From contig BNVH01000029.1 of assembly GCA_025997955.1 (NCBI GenBank), forward strand, positions 1 through 40,368: 40,368 bases of DNA, written 5' to 3'. Origin of the DNA: Synergistales bacterium. GTDB taxonomy: Bacteria > Synergistota > Synergistia > Synergistales > Aminobacteriaceae. Position numbers and translations under genes: made by a program. The notes below the pieces were generated by a model. That model was not told where the DNA came from. It ran no database searches and saw nothing but the letters and a program-made list of their open reading frames with translations. Positions 16,094-25,107 of the stretch are shown piece by piece; the first letter of the stretch is position 1, and every line of letters begins with the position of its first letter.

Positions 16094-16267
16094 TCATAAT
16101 GTATTTTAATGTATTTGAGTTTCCCCATTTTTTTATGATATATTTTTCCATCGCGGAAAGGCTTAATACAAGCGCGTTTACGAGCTGGTGGCTGTGCCTA
16201 CAAATGTAGCTTTTCAAGATAAACCTGTTTAGCTTATAGTATTCGTAACGAGAATTATACTCGACAG

Positions 16268-16345
16268 AACAGGAGCGTGATGGTGATGTTTGGTAACTTT
16301 AGTAACAGAGATTATGCGCAGATTGGATTTTTTTGGAAGAGGGGG
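16268..16345. repeat. 78-bp perfect inverted repeat, right arm
   Basis: Reverse complement of 15648-15725. This is the native copy, because it continues into the full gene at 16286-16702. Confidence 0.93.
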
Positions 16346-16702
16346 AGTGGCATTACCGAGGTCGCTTTGATCAACGTAGACCCTGGCAACGCTGAGTATT
16401 ACGATGTGACTTTGAAAGTGAAGTTCGACGTAGCCTACGGACGCAAGGGAAGTTTCAATCAGAAGGCTCTCGCCTGGCTGCATCAGAAGGAACTCGCCCT
16501 CCTCTCCTCGGACGGCGATCTCTTCTTAGAGCTGAGTCAGTGGAAATCACCAGAGCCAGAAATGTGCTTCCATGCGCTGCCGAGCTATCACATCAAGTCG
16601 AACTATCAAGGATTCGTTATCTTACACCTCTGCTGTGAACAAGTCTGGCGTGCCGATTTCAAGTGGGGCAACAACATTTCTTACGTTCAGCAGGGCTTTT
16701 GA
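16286..16702 (+). CDS. Unknown 138-aa protein ahead of the acyltransferase-radical SAM fusion
   Basis: I do not recognise a family. The protein has no signal peptide or membrane helix, many aromatic residues, and alternating patterns that suggest beta strands (EVALINVDPGNAEYYDVTLKVKFDV; SNYQGFVILHLCCEQVWRADFKW). There is one CC pair near residue 118. AGGAG at 16271-16275 can serve several starts in the same frame: ATG 16280, GTG 16283 or ATG 16286. I use 16286 for its spacing, without certainty. It ends 3 bases before the fusion gene, so the two are translated together. Possible roles are a substrate or carrier for the radical SAM domain, or a partner subunit. Confidence 0.6.
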   Translation: MFGNFSNRDYAQIGFFWKRGSGITEVALINVDPGNAEYYDVTLKVKFDVAYGRKGSFNQKALAWLHQKELALLSSDGDLFLELSQWKSPEPEMCFHALPSYHIKSNYQGFVILHLCCEQVWRADFKWGNNISYVQQGF

Positions 16703-16705
16703 AAG

Positions 16706-18943
16706 ATGAGCAAGTGTCACGAGCCGATTTGGGACAATATCCGCGTCGTGGCCACGTTGGGCGTTATCCTCGCCCACGTGGCCGCTCCCTTCACCCATTG
16801 GTCGCTGGGCGCAAATATGATGGCGGCTAATTTCTTTGACACCATCTCGCGCTTTGCCGTGGGGTCATTTTTTTTGATGGCTGGTATGTGGGCGTTGCGC
16901 AAGCAGGAGCGGCGCGGCCCACTCAAAAAACTGGTATTCACCTATTACCTTAAAGAATTTTGCCGCGTCATCCTTCCAGCCGCTATTGCCATAATTTTTT
17001 ACAATACAGTTTTTAAGGGTGCTCCGCGTTCGTTTTCAGATTTGTGCTCAATGTTTTCCTTTGACGCGATTTTGGGAGGCCCTTATCACCTATGGTACAC
17101 CTGGGTTTTTACGATATACATAGTCTGGACGCCAGCGCTGCGGCTCACCATGAATAACCAGATCGGACGGGCGCTCTTGGATTTTGTGGCTCTCGTCTGG
17201 TTTTTACTCGCCGTGGTCGGAACCACCCTCCACTACTGGGGAGGTTGGGAAAACGGTAAAAGCCTTGTTGACTTTCTAAACGCTTGGCCATCACTCAAAC
17301 ACTGGGGGTACTTTTACCTCGGTTCCTACCTGACACCGATGTTATATCGTCTCAAATCCGACGCGCGGCTGAAAATAAGGGTTAGAGCGCTTTTCTGGCT
17401 TTCATTCGGTCTAACGTTAGCCATGCCGTACCTCCTGCTTGCTATTGGCATCGCGGATGAGTGGCACTCGTACCGCGATTTCGAGCGCCTCAACATATTC
17501 CTCTTGACCATTTCTTCGTTACTTCTGATGGCGACGGCCACAGAGGATTTTTTCAACAATAGCCGCGACGAACTGGCGGCTAAGACCTATCCTATGTACT
17601 TAAGCCACGTGTTCTTCATCTGGCTGCTGAATCCGGGCATTAAAATTTTGGAAGAATTTTTCCCTATACTTGGCATCATGGCTGAATTTTGCCTAGTGAC
17701 AGGGCTCTCTTATGGATTTGCCTCGCTTTACCGGGCAATCGGCAAGCATCTCCGAATTGTTTGGAATTGGAATTGGAATGCGATGCGGAAGAATCCACAC
17801 GCTCCATACGTCAGACAGATTGCCGAAACCATTTCGTCACCCTACGACCACAGGAACAATTCAGAGCGAAAACGCGATACGGTCACGCGAGAGGACCAAT
17901 ACCCTCTCCCGTCCACCATGACGATTTCCTTGACGCGCCGCTGCAACTACGAGTGTGTCATGTGCGTTGAAGCTTGGAGAGCGAGGTCGAGTCTAGTACT
18001 AGAGTCAGAGAAGCGAGACGAGGAGCGTGAAGTCAAATTTTGGATGGAGCTCATCGATGCAACCAACTATAAAGGTATGGAATACGTGTTTCTGGGCGGC
18101 GAGCCGCTTCTCTACAAAGAAATCGAAGCGCTGTGGGACTACGCTGCTGTGGATCATGACCTCAATTTTACCATAGTGAGCAACGGAGCCTTGATTTACC
18201 AGTTCAAAGAACGCTTTATTCGCTCTAGTAAGGCTCGTTTGGTTTTGTCGCTCAATGGATTCGCTAACGAAGACGAAGCCATACGTGGCAAGGCAGGCTC
18301 CTTCGCAAAGGTGATAGATTTTCTCGATTTCTTAAAAAAGGCCGAACCTGCAGCGCTGAAGCGGATAGCGGTAAATTGTGTTCTTTTGCCTCAAAATCTA
18401 GTGACTGTCGACTATATACCTGAATTTGTTCAGTATTTACAAGGCTTTGGTGTCGAGGTTAGGCTTCAGCACCTACAGACGATGGTGCGTATTAGCCAGC
18501 AAATGAAGGTCAGGCAGCTGTGGGAGACGCTTTTTGAAAAGGGGGGCGATTTGCCAAGGCGCGATCCAGCAGACAGGTTCGCACTGGACTCGAAACAGGT
18601 AGGACGTTTACGTGAGGTATTATTCAGGCTAGAGCGCATGGGTAACATGCCCTATGTCCTGCCGAATCTATCGCCCAAAGATTTAGTATCTTACTACGAC
18701 CCGGACTGCGAGGCGCCTATCGACGCTGGAGGCTGTTGCCGAAGGCCTTGGGCTTCACCCTTCATCCTAGCTGACGGTACTCTCTCTATCTGCCCCTTTG
18801 GGGGCTTCAATGTCAAGAAGCTTGAGCACGGGCATGATTTTTGGGAGGCTTGGGGAAGCAAGCCCGCCCGCAGCTTCAGGTCTGCATTGATAGAATATGG
18901 GCCTTACTCTATATGCCGCAACTGTTGCGACAATTATCAGTAG
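16706..18943 (+). CDS. Fusion of acyltransferase-3 membrane domain and radical SAM/SPASM-like domain
   Basis: Residues 1-350 form an acyltransferase-3-type membrane domain with about ten helices: WDNIRVVATLGVILAHVAAPFTHW at the start with the family histidine, FFLMAGMWALRK, and FHVFFIWLL-like segments near the end. A charged linker (360-400) leads to a radical SAM domain with CNYECVMC (Cys 413, 417, 420, the CX3CX2C iron-sulfur site) and YVFLGGEPLLY, the GGEP motif that binds S-adenosylmethionine. The C-terminus has clustered cysteines (GGCCRRPW, then DGTLSICPFGGF, then ICRNCCDNYQ) like SPASM auxiliary clusters. The catalytic half should face the cytoplasm. The frame is continuous, with no sign of error at the join. 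A glycosyltransferase gene follows 23 bases later. I know of no named family with this architecture; the substrate is unknown. Confidence 0.85.
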   Translation: MSKCHEPIWDNIRVVATLGVILAHVAAPFTHWSLGANMMAANFFDTISRFAVGSFFLMAGMWALRKQERRGPLKKLVFTYYLKEFCRVILPAAIAIIFYNTVFKGAPRSFSDLCSMFSFDAILGGPYHLWYTWVFTIYIVWTPALRLTMNNQIGRALLDFVALVWFLLAVVGTTLHYWGGWENGKSLVDFLNAWPSLKHWGYFYLGSYLTPMLYRLKSDARLKIRVRALFWLSFGLTLAMPYLLLAIGIADEWHSYRDFERLNIFLLTISSLLLMATATEDFFNNSRDELAAKTYPMYLSHVFFIWLLNPGIKILEEFFPILGIMAEFCLVTGLSYGFASLYRAIGKHLRIVWNWNWNAMRKNPHAPYVRQIAETISSPYDHRNNSERKRDTVTREDQYPLPSTMTISLTRRCNYECVMCVEAWRARSSLVLESEKRDEEREVKFWMELIDATNYKGMEYVFLGGEPLLYKEIEALWDYAAVDHDLNFTIVSNGALIYQFKERFIRSSKARLVLSLNGFANEDEAIRGKAGSFAKVIDFLDFLKKAEPAALKRIAVNCVLLPQNLVTVDYIPEFVQYLQGFGVEVRLQHLQTMVRISQQMKVRQLWETLFEKGGDLPRRDPADRFALDSKQVGRLREVLFRLERMGNMPYVLPNLSPKDLVSYYDPDCEAPIDAGGCCRRPWASPFILADGTLSICPFGGFNVKKLEHGHDFWEAWGSKPARSFRSALIEYGPYSICRNCCDNYQ

Positions 18944-18966
18944 ATTCAGTAACTAAGGAGGTTTTT

Positions 18967-20172
18967 ATGATGCGTTCTGTAGCAGCTCTTACATGGGGAT
19001 TTATGGGGGCACGTCTGCACTCAATCAATCTCTTTTTGGCCCACGCCTTGAAATTCATAACGCTTAAATACAATTCCGTGTGCGACGTGTATGATTTTGT
19101 GACCCCCGGAGCGTCGCCCCGGGATTTCAGACAGCCCTTTGACATGTACGGTGTCGAATCTTCCCCCTCCGTTTCCATCAGGGGAGTTAATGGTCTGGAG
19201 GCTCTGTCGGAAGAATTTTTCGACGAACTCGCCGCCCACGACGTACTGCTCGTTAACATTTTCCATTGGGGGAGCGTAATTTCGCGCTTGAAAGCGAAGT
19301 TTCCCCATATAAAAGTTATTTACTACATCCATTCTCTACTGGTATGTGAGAACGCCGCTTGCGGCGGGCTCTCCGGGGAGCGTTTTGCCCTCGACCTCAA
19401 AAATCAGGAGAGCCTCATAGCCGCGGCGGATGGAGTCATCTTTCCAAGCCACGCTGAGGCTGACTATGCACGCCGCCTCTACGGGATCAAGAAGCCCACG
19501 ACCGTCGTGTATCCCTTGCCTATTATTCCGGCGCGTGTTCTAGAGGAACCAGACTTTTTGCCCAGTTTTGTAAAAAGGCGCGCTCCACTGGAGGAGAGAG
19601 TGGATAACCGCATTAAATTCGTTTATATTGGGCGCTGCGTACGCCAGAAAGGGCTGGAGACCCTCGTCGACGCGTTTTTTAAATTCTTCACGCGTTCCAA
19701 TCGTAAGAGCTTACTGACCTTTGTTTCCGACAGCAATGAGATTGAAGAGATTTCCGAGACGCTCTCTGACAGAGCAAAAGGGAAATTCAGGTTCTTGCAG
19801 GCTCAGAACGCTATCCATCTAATTGATTGGATAAACTCTCGAAAGCGATATTTAGAATTTCTTCATAGTCTGTTGATTCAAAACTCTATAGTAATAGCTC
19901 CAAGCCTTTACGACCCTTTCAATATCGCGGTCTACGAAGCGCTTAGTTTTGGAATAAAGACTGTTGTCTCAAGACTGGCAGGCGTCACCGAACTCTTGCC
20001 TGACGCGCATGAAGGTCCCTGCCGCCTGATTAATCCCACCTCCCCACTCGACGCCTACCTCGGGATGTTGCAGATGGCGAATGCTGCCGCTCCCAACCGG
20101 GGGACGGTTTCCTTCCCTATCACGCCAGAAATGAGTTATGAGGCGCTCTTCCGTTTTATGGTAGGCGCGTAG
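18967..20172 (+). CDS. Glycosyltransferase, group 1 (GT4-like)
   Basis: From the ATG at 18967, with GGAGG five bases upstream, the protein is 401 aa; the open frame further up overlaps the fusion gene and is not used. The second half has the GT-B features: VYIGRCVRQKGLETLVDAF near residue 220, and PSLYDPFNIAVYEALSFGIKTVVSRLAGVTELL near 315, where the usual first glutamate of the EX7E pattern is replaced (DPFN). Such enzymes add a sugar from a nucleotide donor. As the last gene of the fusion operon, it suggests that the product is a modified glycan, lipid or peptide. The donor and acceptor cannot be told. Confidence 0.8.
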   Translation: MMRSVAALTWGFMGARLHSINLFLAHALKFITLKYNSVCDVYDFVTPGASPRDFRQPFDMYGVESSPSVSIRGVNGLEALSEEFFDELAAHDVLLVNIFHWGSVISRLKAKFPHIKVIYYIHSLLVCENAACGGLSGERFALDLKNQESLIAAADGVIFPSHAEADYARRLYGIKKPTTVVYPLPIIPARVLEEPDFLPSFVKRRAPLEERVDNRIKFVYIGRCVRQKGLETLVDAFFKFFTRSNRKSLLTFVSDSNEIEEISETLSDRAKGKFRFLQAQNAIHLIDWINSRKRYLEFLHSLLIQNSIVIAPSLYDPFNIAVYEALSFGIKTVVSRLAGVTELLPDAHEGPCRLINPTSPLDAYLGMLQMANAAAPNRGTVSFPITPEMSYEALFRFMVGA

Positions 20173-20347
20173 CGTCGGATACTATGATGGGGCGAAGCCG
20201 GACGCCCGCCTTCGACAACCTGAAAACAGAACGCGCCATCCGTTTCGGTGGCAAGTTAAGCATATTTTGAACAAAAATTTTCCGAAAAAGAGTATATTAT
20301 AAAAAAGAGTATTTATAAAACGGTCAACCGATACGGAGGTCATGCTA

Positions 20348-22273
20348 ATGAAAAGTTTTTATATCACCACCCCAATCTACTACGTCAACGACATACCGCA
20401 CATAGGCCACGCTTACACCACAATAGCGTGCGACGTTATGGCCCGCTATAAGCGCATGAAGGGCTTCGACACGCATTTTCTGACGGGCACGGACGAGCAC
20501 GGACAGAAGATTCAGCAGGCGGCCGAGGCCAAGGGCATGACGCCGCAGGAGCTCGTGGATAAGATACACGTCAACTTCCGCGAGCTCTGGAAAGTCCTCA
20601 ATATCTCAAACGACGACTTTATCCGCACGACAGAAGACCGTCACGTCCGTGTCGTGCAAGCCATGTTCAAGAAGCTCATAGACCAGGGTGACATATATAA
20701 GGGCAGCTACGAGGGCTGGTACTGTGTGCCCTGCGAAACATACGTTCCCGAGTCGAGTATGGGCGAGAACCGCACCTGCCCCGACTGTGGGCGCCCTCTC
20801 ACCACCATGAAAGAGGAAAGCTATTTCTTCCGCGCCTCTAAGTACGCGCCGCAGTTAATTGAGCATTACGAGAAGAATTTACAGGGCGTCATGCCCCGCA
20901 TCCGCTATAACGAGATAATGAGCTTCCTCCGAGGCGATGTGCGGGATCAGTCCGTGTCGCGCACCACTCTGAAGTGGGGAATACCCATCCCCAGCGACGA
21001 GAAGCACGTAGTCTACGTCTGGTTCGACGCGCTCATCAACTACGCCACGGCGGTGGGCTACCTAGACGACCCGGAGATGTTCAAGCGATATTGGCCGAAC
21101 GTGCGTCACATGGTGGGCAAGGATATAATCCGCTTTCACTGCGTCATATGGCCACTGATGCTCTTGGCTCTCGGCATAAACGTGCCCGTGTCCGTCATAG
21201 CCCACGGTTGGTGGACGGTGGACGGCGAAAAGATGAGCAAGTCCAAGGGCAACGTCGTAGACCCGTTTAAGATGGCCGAGCTTTACGGCGCGGACGCGTT
21301 CAGATACTTCCTGCTGCGCGAAGTGCCCTTCGGCAACGACGGCGACTTCTCCGAGCTCGCTATGGTCGGGCGCGTAAACAGCGACCTCGCCAACGACCTC
21401 GGCAACCTTCTAAATCGGACGTTGCAGATGATAATGAACTACTCAGGCGGCGTAGTGCCCGCCGCGAAGGAAAAAGACGCCCTGAGCGAAGAAGTGCGCA
21501 AGCTATCGGAGTCCACCGTTACGCAACTTGACGGCGTCATGGACACCTTCTCCTACGACGAGGCGTTGAAGCTGATATGGGTCTTCATAGCGCGCGCCAA
21601 TAAATACATCGACGAGACGAGTCCTTGGAAACTCGATAAAGAGGGCCAAAAAGACAAGCTCGCCACCGTCCTCTTGACGCTTTACGAGGCTCTTAGACTC
21701 TCGGCTCTTCTGGTGGCTCCGTTTATCCCCGATTCCGCCATAAAGATATGGAAGCAGCTCGGCCTACAGGGTTCGCCGCTCACTTCTTTGATAGACGACT
21801 TTCGTTGGGGCGACGGCGCAGGGTCACACGTGGCCAAAGCCGAGGTGCTCTTCCCTCGCATCGACGTGGAAGAGTGGAAAAAGGCGCGAGCCGCGTCAGC
21901 GCCGAAAGAAAGCGTCGCGCCGGCTACCGAGCACGAGCCGGAGATAGACATAGAGGGCTTCAAATCTGTCGAAATGCGCGTGGCTCAGGTGATAAAAGTG
22001 GAGGAAATCCCCCGCTCCAAGAACCTCTACAAGCTCGACGTGGACCTCGGCTACGAGAAGCGCGTTATCTGCTCAGGTATCAAAAGATTCTTCAAGCCGG
22101 AGGAATTGGAGGGCCGGAGAATCGTCATGGTGACGAACCTCAAGCCCGCGAAGCTCTGCGGCATAGAGAGCAACGGCATGATCTTGGCGGCGAGCGTACA
22201 TGAAGAAGGCAACGAGAAAGTGAGCCTTATCGTTCCGGCGTCGGACATTCCGCTCGGAAGCCGAGTCAAATAG
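20348..22273 (+). CDS. metG: Methionyl-tRNA synthetase
   Basis: Charges tRNA-Met in the cytoplasm. The 641-aa protein has HIGHAYTT at residues 18-25, the zinc knuckle CVPCETYVPESS ... CPDC near 127-147, KMSKSKGN near 296 and a C-terminal tRNA-binding domain from about 540 (MRVAQVIKVEEIPRSKNLYKLDV; SGIKRFF), the form found in dimeric bacterial enzymes. Two ATGs in frame stand 6 bases apart; I choose 20348 because GGAGG at 20335-20339 is 8 bases from it and only 2 from the first. guaA follows in 21 bases. The 175 bases upstream are A+T-rich near the gene, and I could not fix a convincing promoter. Confidence 0.97.
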   Translation: MKSFYITTPIYYVNDIPHIGHAYTTIACDVMARYKRMKGFDTHFLTGTDEHGQKIQQAAEAKGMTPQELVDKIHVNFRELWKVLNISNDDFIRTTEDRHVRVVQAMFKKLIDQGDIYKGSYEGWYCVPCETYVPESSMGENRTCPDCGRPLTTMKEESYFFRASKYAPQLIEHYEKNLQGVMPRIRYNEIMSFLRGDVRDQSVSRTTLKWGIPIPSDEKHVVYVWFDALINYATAVGYLDDPEMFKRYWPNVRHMVGKDIIRFHCVIWPLMLLALGINVPVSVIAHGWWTVDGEKMSKSKGNVVDPFKMAELYGADAFRYFLLREVPFGNDGDFSELAMVGRVNSDLANDLGNLLNRTLQMIMNYSGGVVPAAKEKDALSEEVRKLSESTVTQLDGVMDTFSYDEALKLIWVFIARANKYIDETSPWKLDKEGQKDKLATVLLTLYEALRLSALLVAPFIPDSAIKIWKQLGLQGSPLTSLIDDFRWGDGAGSHVAKAEVLFPRIDVEEWKKARAASAPKESVAPATEHEPEIDIEGFKSVEMRVAQVIKVEEIPRSKNLYKLDVDLGYEKRVICSGIKRFFKPEELEGRRIVMVTNLKPAKLCGIESNGMILAASVHEEGNEKVSLIVPASDIPLGSRVK

Positions 22274-22294
22274 CGCGAAGCGGAGGGGGACGGT

Positions 22295-23839
22295 TTGGAT
22301 AATATCGTCATCATAGATTGCGGCTCGCAGTTTACGCAGCTCATAGCGCGCAGGACCCGCGAGATGAAAATTCACAGCGTCGTCCTGCCCTGGGACGTCA
22401 CAGCGGAGCGTGTGCGCGCTCAAGCGCCGAGCGGCCTGATAATCTCAGGCGGCCCCGACAGCGTGAACGACCCCGGCGCCATAGCTCTGCAAAAAGAGAT
22501 TTTCGAGTCTGACGTCCCCATACTGGGCATTTGCTACGGTATGCAGCTTTTGGCCGCCGCCCTCGGCGGACGGGTGGCGAGCGGCGACGGACACGAATAC
22601 GGAACTACGCCGGTAAAACTCTTGGGCGAAAGCGCGCTTTTTTCCGGTGTGGAGCGCGAATTTGAGGCTCTGATGAGCCACGGAGACCACGTAGAGAGCG
22701 TGCCAAGCGGCTTTCGCGTGGCCGCGCATACGAAGCGCGGCGTCACGGCGGCTATGGAAAGCGGCGACAAGCGGCGTTTCGGCCTGCAGTTCCATCCCGA
22801 GGTCAACCACACGCAATACGGCGAGAACATATTGCGGAATTTTCTTTTCAATATCTGCAAATGCAAGGGCGACTGGGATTTGGGCGACTGGATAGAGCGC
22901 GCTGTATCCGATATAAAGGAACAAGTGGGGTCGAGTCACGTTATATGCGGGCTTTCGGGCGGCGTGGACTCAAGTGTCGCGGCGGCTCTTGTGAACCGCG
23001 CCATAGGCAAGCAGTTAGAATGCGTCTTTGTGGATCACGGCCTGTTGCGTCTGAACGAGGGACAAGAGGTATTGTCTTCTTACGCCGGTCTGGGCTTGTC
23101 CGTGCATAGCGTGGACGCCTCGGAGCTTTTCTTGGGCGCGCTTGAGGGTGTGACCGACCCGGAGCAAAAGCGCAAGGTGATAGGCAAGCTGTTTATAGAT
23201 GCGTTTGACGAGGCCTCCGTTAAAATTGAAAAATTGTCTAAAACCTCCGCCGCTTGGCTCTTGCAGGGTACAATCTACCCCGACGTAATAGAAAGCGGCG
23301 GCAAAAAGAAGGGCGCGGCTGTCATAAAGTCCCACCACAACGTGGGCGGCCTGCCCGAACATATGAATATGAAACTTTTAGAGCCGCTGCGAGACCTCTT
23401 CAAGGACGAAGTGCGCGAGATAGGCCGCCTCTTGGGCGTGCCGAGCGCCATAGTAGACCGACACCCTTTCCCCGGTCCAGGATTGGCCGTGCGATGCCTC
23501 GGGCATATCACAAAAGAACGCCTTGACACCCTGAGAGCGGCTGACGCTATATTCCGTGACGAGCTTATCGCCGCCGGGCTTTATGAGAGCATATGGCAGT
23601 CGTTTTGCGTGCTGCTACCCGTCAGGACAGTGGGCGTAATGGGCGACGGGCGCACGTACAGCGAGGTCATAGCCCTGCGCGCCGTGGACTCCGCCGACGC
23701 CATGACCGCGTCCTGGACGCGCCTGCCGCTTGACCTGCTCGACCTCGTCTCAAAACGCATATGCAACGAAGTTAGAGGCGTCAACCGCGTCGTGATGGAT
23801 ATTACGTCGAAGCCCCCGGCGACAATTGAGTGGGAGTAG
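22295..23839 (+). CDS. guaA: GMP synthase (glutamine-hydrolysing)
   Basis: Makes GMP from XMP, ATP and glutamine. The class I amidotransferase domain has GICYGMQLLAA (catalytic Cys about residue 79) and FHPEVNHT (His about 167). The ATP-pyrophosphatase domain has the P-loop GLSGGVDSSVAAAL near 212, and the C-terminal dimerization part has HPFPGPGLAVRCLGH and ends TSKPPATIEWE, as in the complete family. The start is a TTG at 22295, with GGAGGGGGA upstream and the family N-terminus (DNIVIIDCGSQFTQLIARR) directly behind it. At 514 aa it is full length. It is probably co-transcribed with metG. Confidence 0.97.
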   Translation: MDNIVIIDCGSQFTQLIARRTREMKIHSVVLPWDVTAERVRAQAPSGLIISGGPDSVNDPGAIALQKEIFESDVPILGICYGMQLLAAALGGRVASGDGHEYGTTPVKLLGESALFSGVEREFEALMSHGDHVESVPSGFRVAAHTKRGVTAAMESGDKRRFGLQFHPEVNHTQYGENILRNFLFNICKCKGDWDLGDWIERAVSDIKEQVGSSHVICGLSGGVDSSVAAALVNRAIGKQLECVFVDHGLLRLNEGQEVLSSYAGLGLSVHSVDASELFLGALEGVTDPEQKRKVIGKLFIDAFDEASVKIEKLSKTSAAWLLQGTIYPDVIESGGKKKGAAVIKSHHNVGGLPEHMNMKLLEPLRDLFKDEVREIGRLLGVPSAIVDRHPFPGPGLAVRCLGHITKERLDTLRAADAIFRDELIAAGLYESIWQSFCVLLPVRTVGVMGDGRTYSEVIALRAVDSADAMTASWTRLPLDLLDLVSKRICNEVRGVNRVVMDITSKPPATIEWE

Positions 23840-24015
23840 GAAAGTAAAATCCAAAAAGCCTTGACACAAGCGGGTTTTAGGCACTTCAAATCAGCCGTTG
23901 ATACTGATTTGATACTAAATTAGTAGAGCATGTTGAAGATTTGCAAGGCGCTTGACTGTGGTATAGCAGATGTCATGGAAATTGAGAAGTAAGCATTGGG
24001 AAAGGAACGGTTGAT

Positions 24016-25107
24016 ATGGCAGCAATACAATCAAAAATCGATTTATCTTTCGCTCCTTGGACAATGCATGAGTTTTTTGCGGGGAGCGGGTTAGTTGCCT
24101 ACGGCTTAAAGGGTATATTCAGCCCCCTATGGGCAAATGACATAAGCGAGAAAAAAGCCGCCGTTTATAGCGCAAATTTCAAAAATAACCACTTTGTTTT
24201 AGATGACATTAAAAATATAAACGGCGCTGATTTACCTTGCGCGCATTTGTCGTGGGCAAGTTTTCCCTGCCAAGATTTATCTTTGGCTGGGTCATTAGGC
24301 GGGATTGACGCTTCACGTAGTGGGCTTGTATGGGAATGGCTCCGCATTTTGCGGGAAATGCCAGAACGCCCCGCCGTTTTGTTGGTTGAGAATGTCGCCG
24401 GATTACTGTTAATCAATAAAGGGCAGAACTACGCTAAACTCCATCACGCTTTATTAGAACTTGGATATAAAAGTGGAGCTATGCTGATCGACGCCGTTCA
24501 TTTTGTTCCGCAATCGCGACCTCGCGTATTTATAATTGCGGTTAGCCGAGACATAGTTATTCCACAAGAATTAACAGATATAGGCCCCAATTGGCTACAC
24601 AACAAGGCCGCCACCAATCTTGGAAAAGTTCTGCCGGAATGGATATGGTGGCGGGCGGAAAAGCCGTCTAAACGGCATACTTGCCTCACGGATATTGTAG
24701 ACCTTGCCGCTCCCTATGACAAGGATGATGCTTTGCGGCTCATATCCCATCGCCACAAAGAAAAGCTTGACAGTATGGAGAGCGCCGTTGCAACGGGTTA
24801 TCGTCGGACGCGGGGCGGAAAACAATGTTTAGAATTGCGTTTTGATGGAGTGGCAGGTTGTTTGCGGACGCCGGAGGGCGGTAGCAGTAAACAATTTCTT
24901 ATAGTCAAACGCAATGGCGAGTTACACGCCCGTCTGTTGGCTCCGCGTGAAACAGCGCGACTGATGGGCGCGCCGGACAGCTTCGTTTTGCCTGACACTT
25001 ATAACGATGGATATAAGGCTATGGGCGACGCCGTTGTATTGCCTGTTGCAACTTTTATCGGAAAAACATTTTTAACAAAATTAGCGGAGGCGGCTTATGG
25101 AGAATGA
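24016..25107 (+). CDS. DNA (cytosine-5) methyltransferase
   Basis: The 363-aa enzyme has the ordered C5 motifs: FFAGSGLVAYGL (motif I, residues 20-31), SFPCQDLSLAG with the catalytic Cys 85 (IV), LLVENVAGLL (VI, 123-132), FVPQSRPRVFIIAV (VIII) and a C-terminal ETARLMGAPDSFVLPDTYNDGYKAMGDAVVLPVA (IX-X). The target sequence cannot be read. It overlaps the next gene by 11 bases, and a Vsr nuclease follows, so this is a restriction-modification module. Base composition is visibly more A+T-rich than metG-guaA on its left, in line with horizontal transfer. No clear terminator separates it from guaA, and the 176-base gap holds no gene. Confidence 0.93.
   Translation: MAAIQSKIDLSFAPWTMHEFFAGSGLVAYGLKGIFSPLWANDISEKKAAVYSANFKNNHFVLDDIKNINGADLPCAHLSWASFPCQDLSLAGSLGGIDASRSGLVWEWLRILREMPERPAVLLVENVAGLLLINKGQNYAKLHHALLELGYKSGAMLIDAVHFVPQSRPRVFIIAVSRDIVIPQELTDIGPNWLHNKAATNLGKVLPEWIWWRAEKPSKRHTCLTDIVDLAAPYDKDDALRLISHRHKEKLDSMESAVATGYRRTRGGKQCLELRFDGVAGCLRTPEGGSSKQFLIVKRNGELHARLLAPRETARLMGAPDSFVLPDTYNDGYKAMGDAVVLPVATFIGKTFLTKLAEAAYGE

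Noticed and set aside
20261..20303. Promoter boxes before metG (TTGAAC and TATATT)
   Set aside because: The spacing of about 20 bases is too long, and other box pairs in this A+T-rich stretch are no better.
23862..23900. TTGACA as a promoter for the C5 methyltransferase operon
   Set aside because: No acceptable -10 box lies at the right distance.
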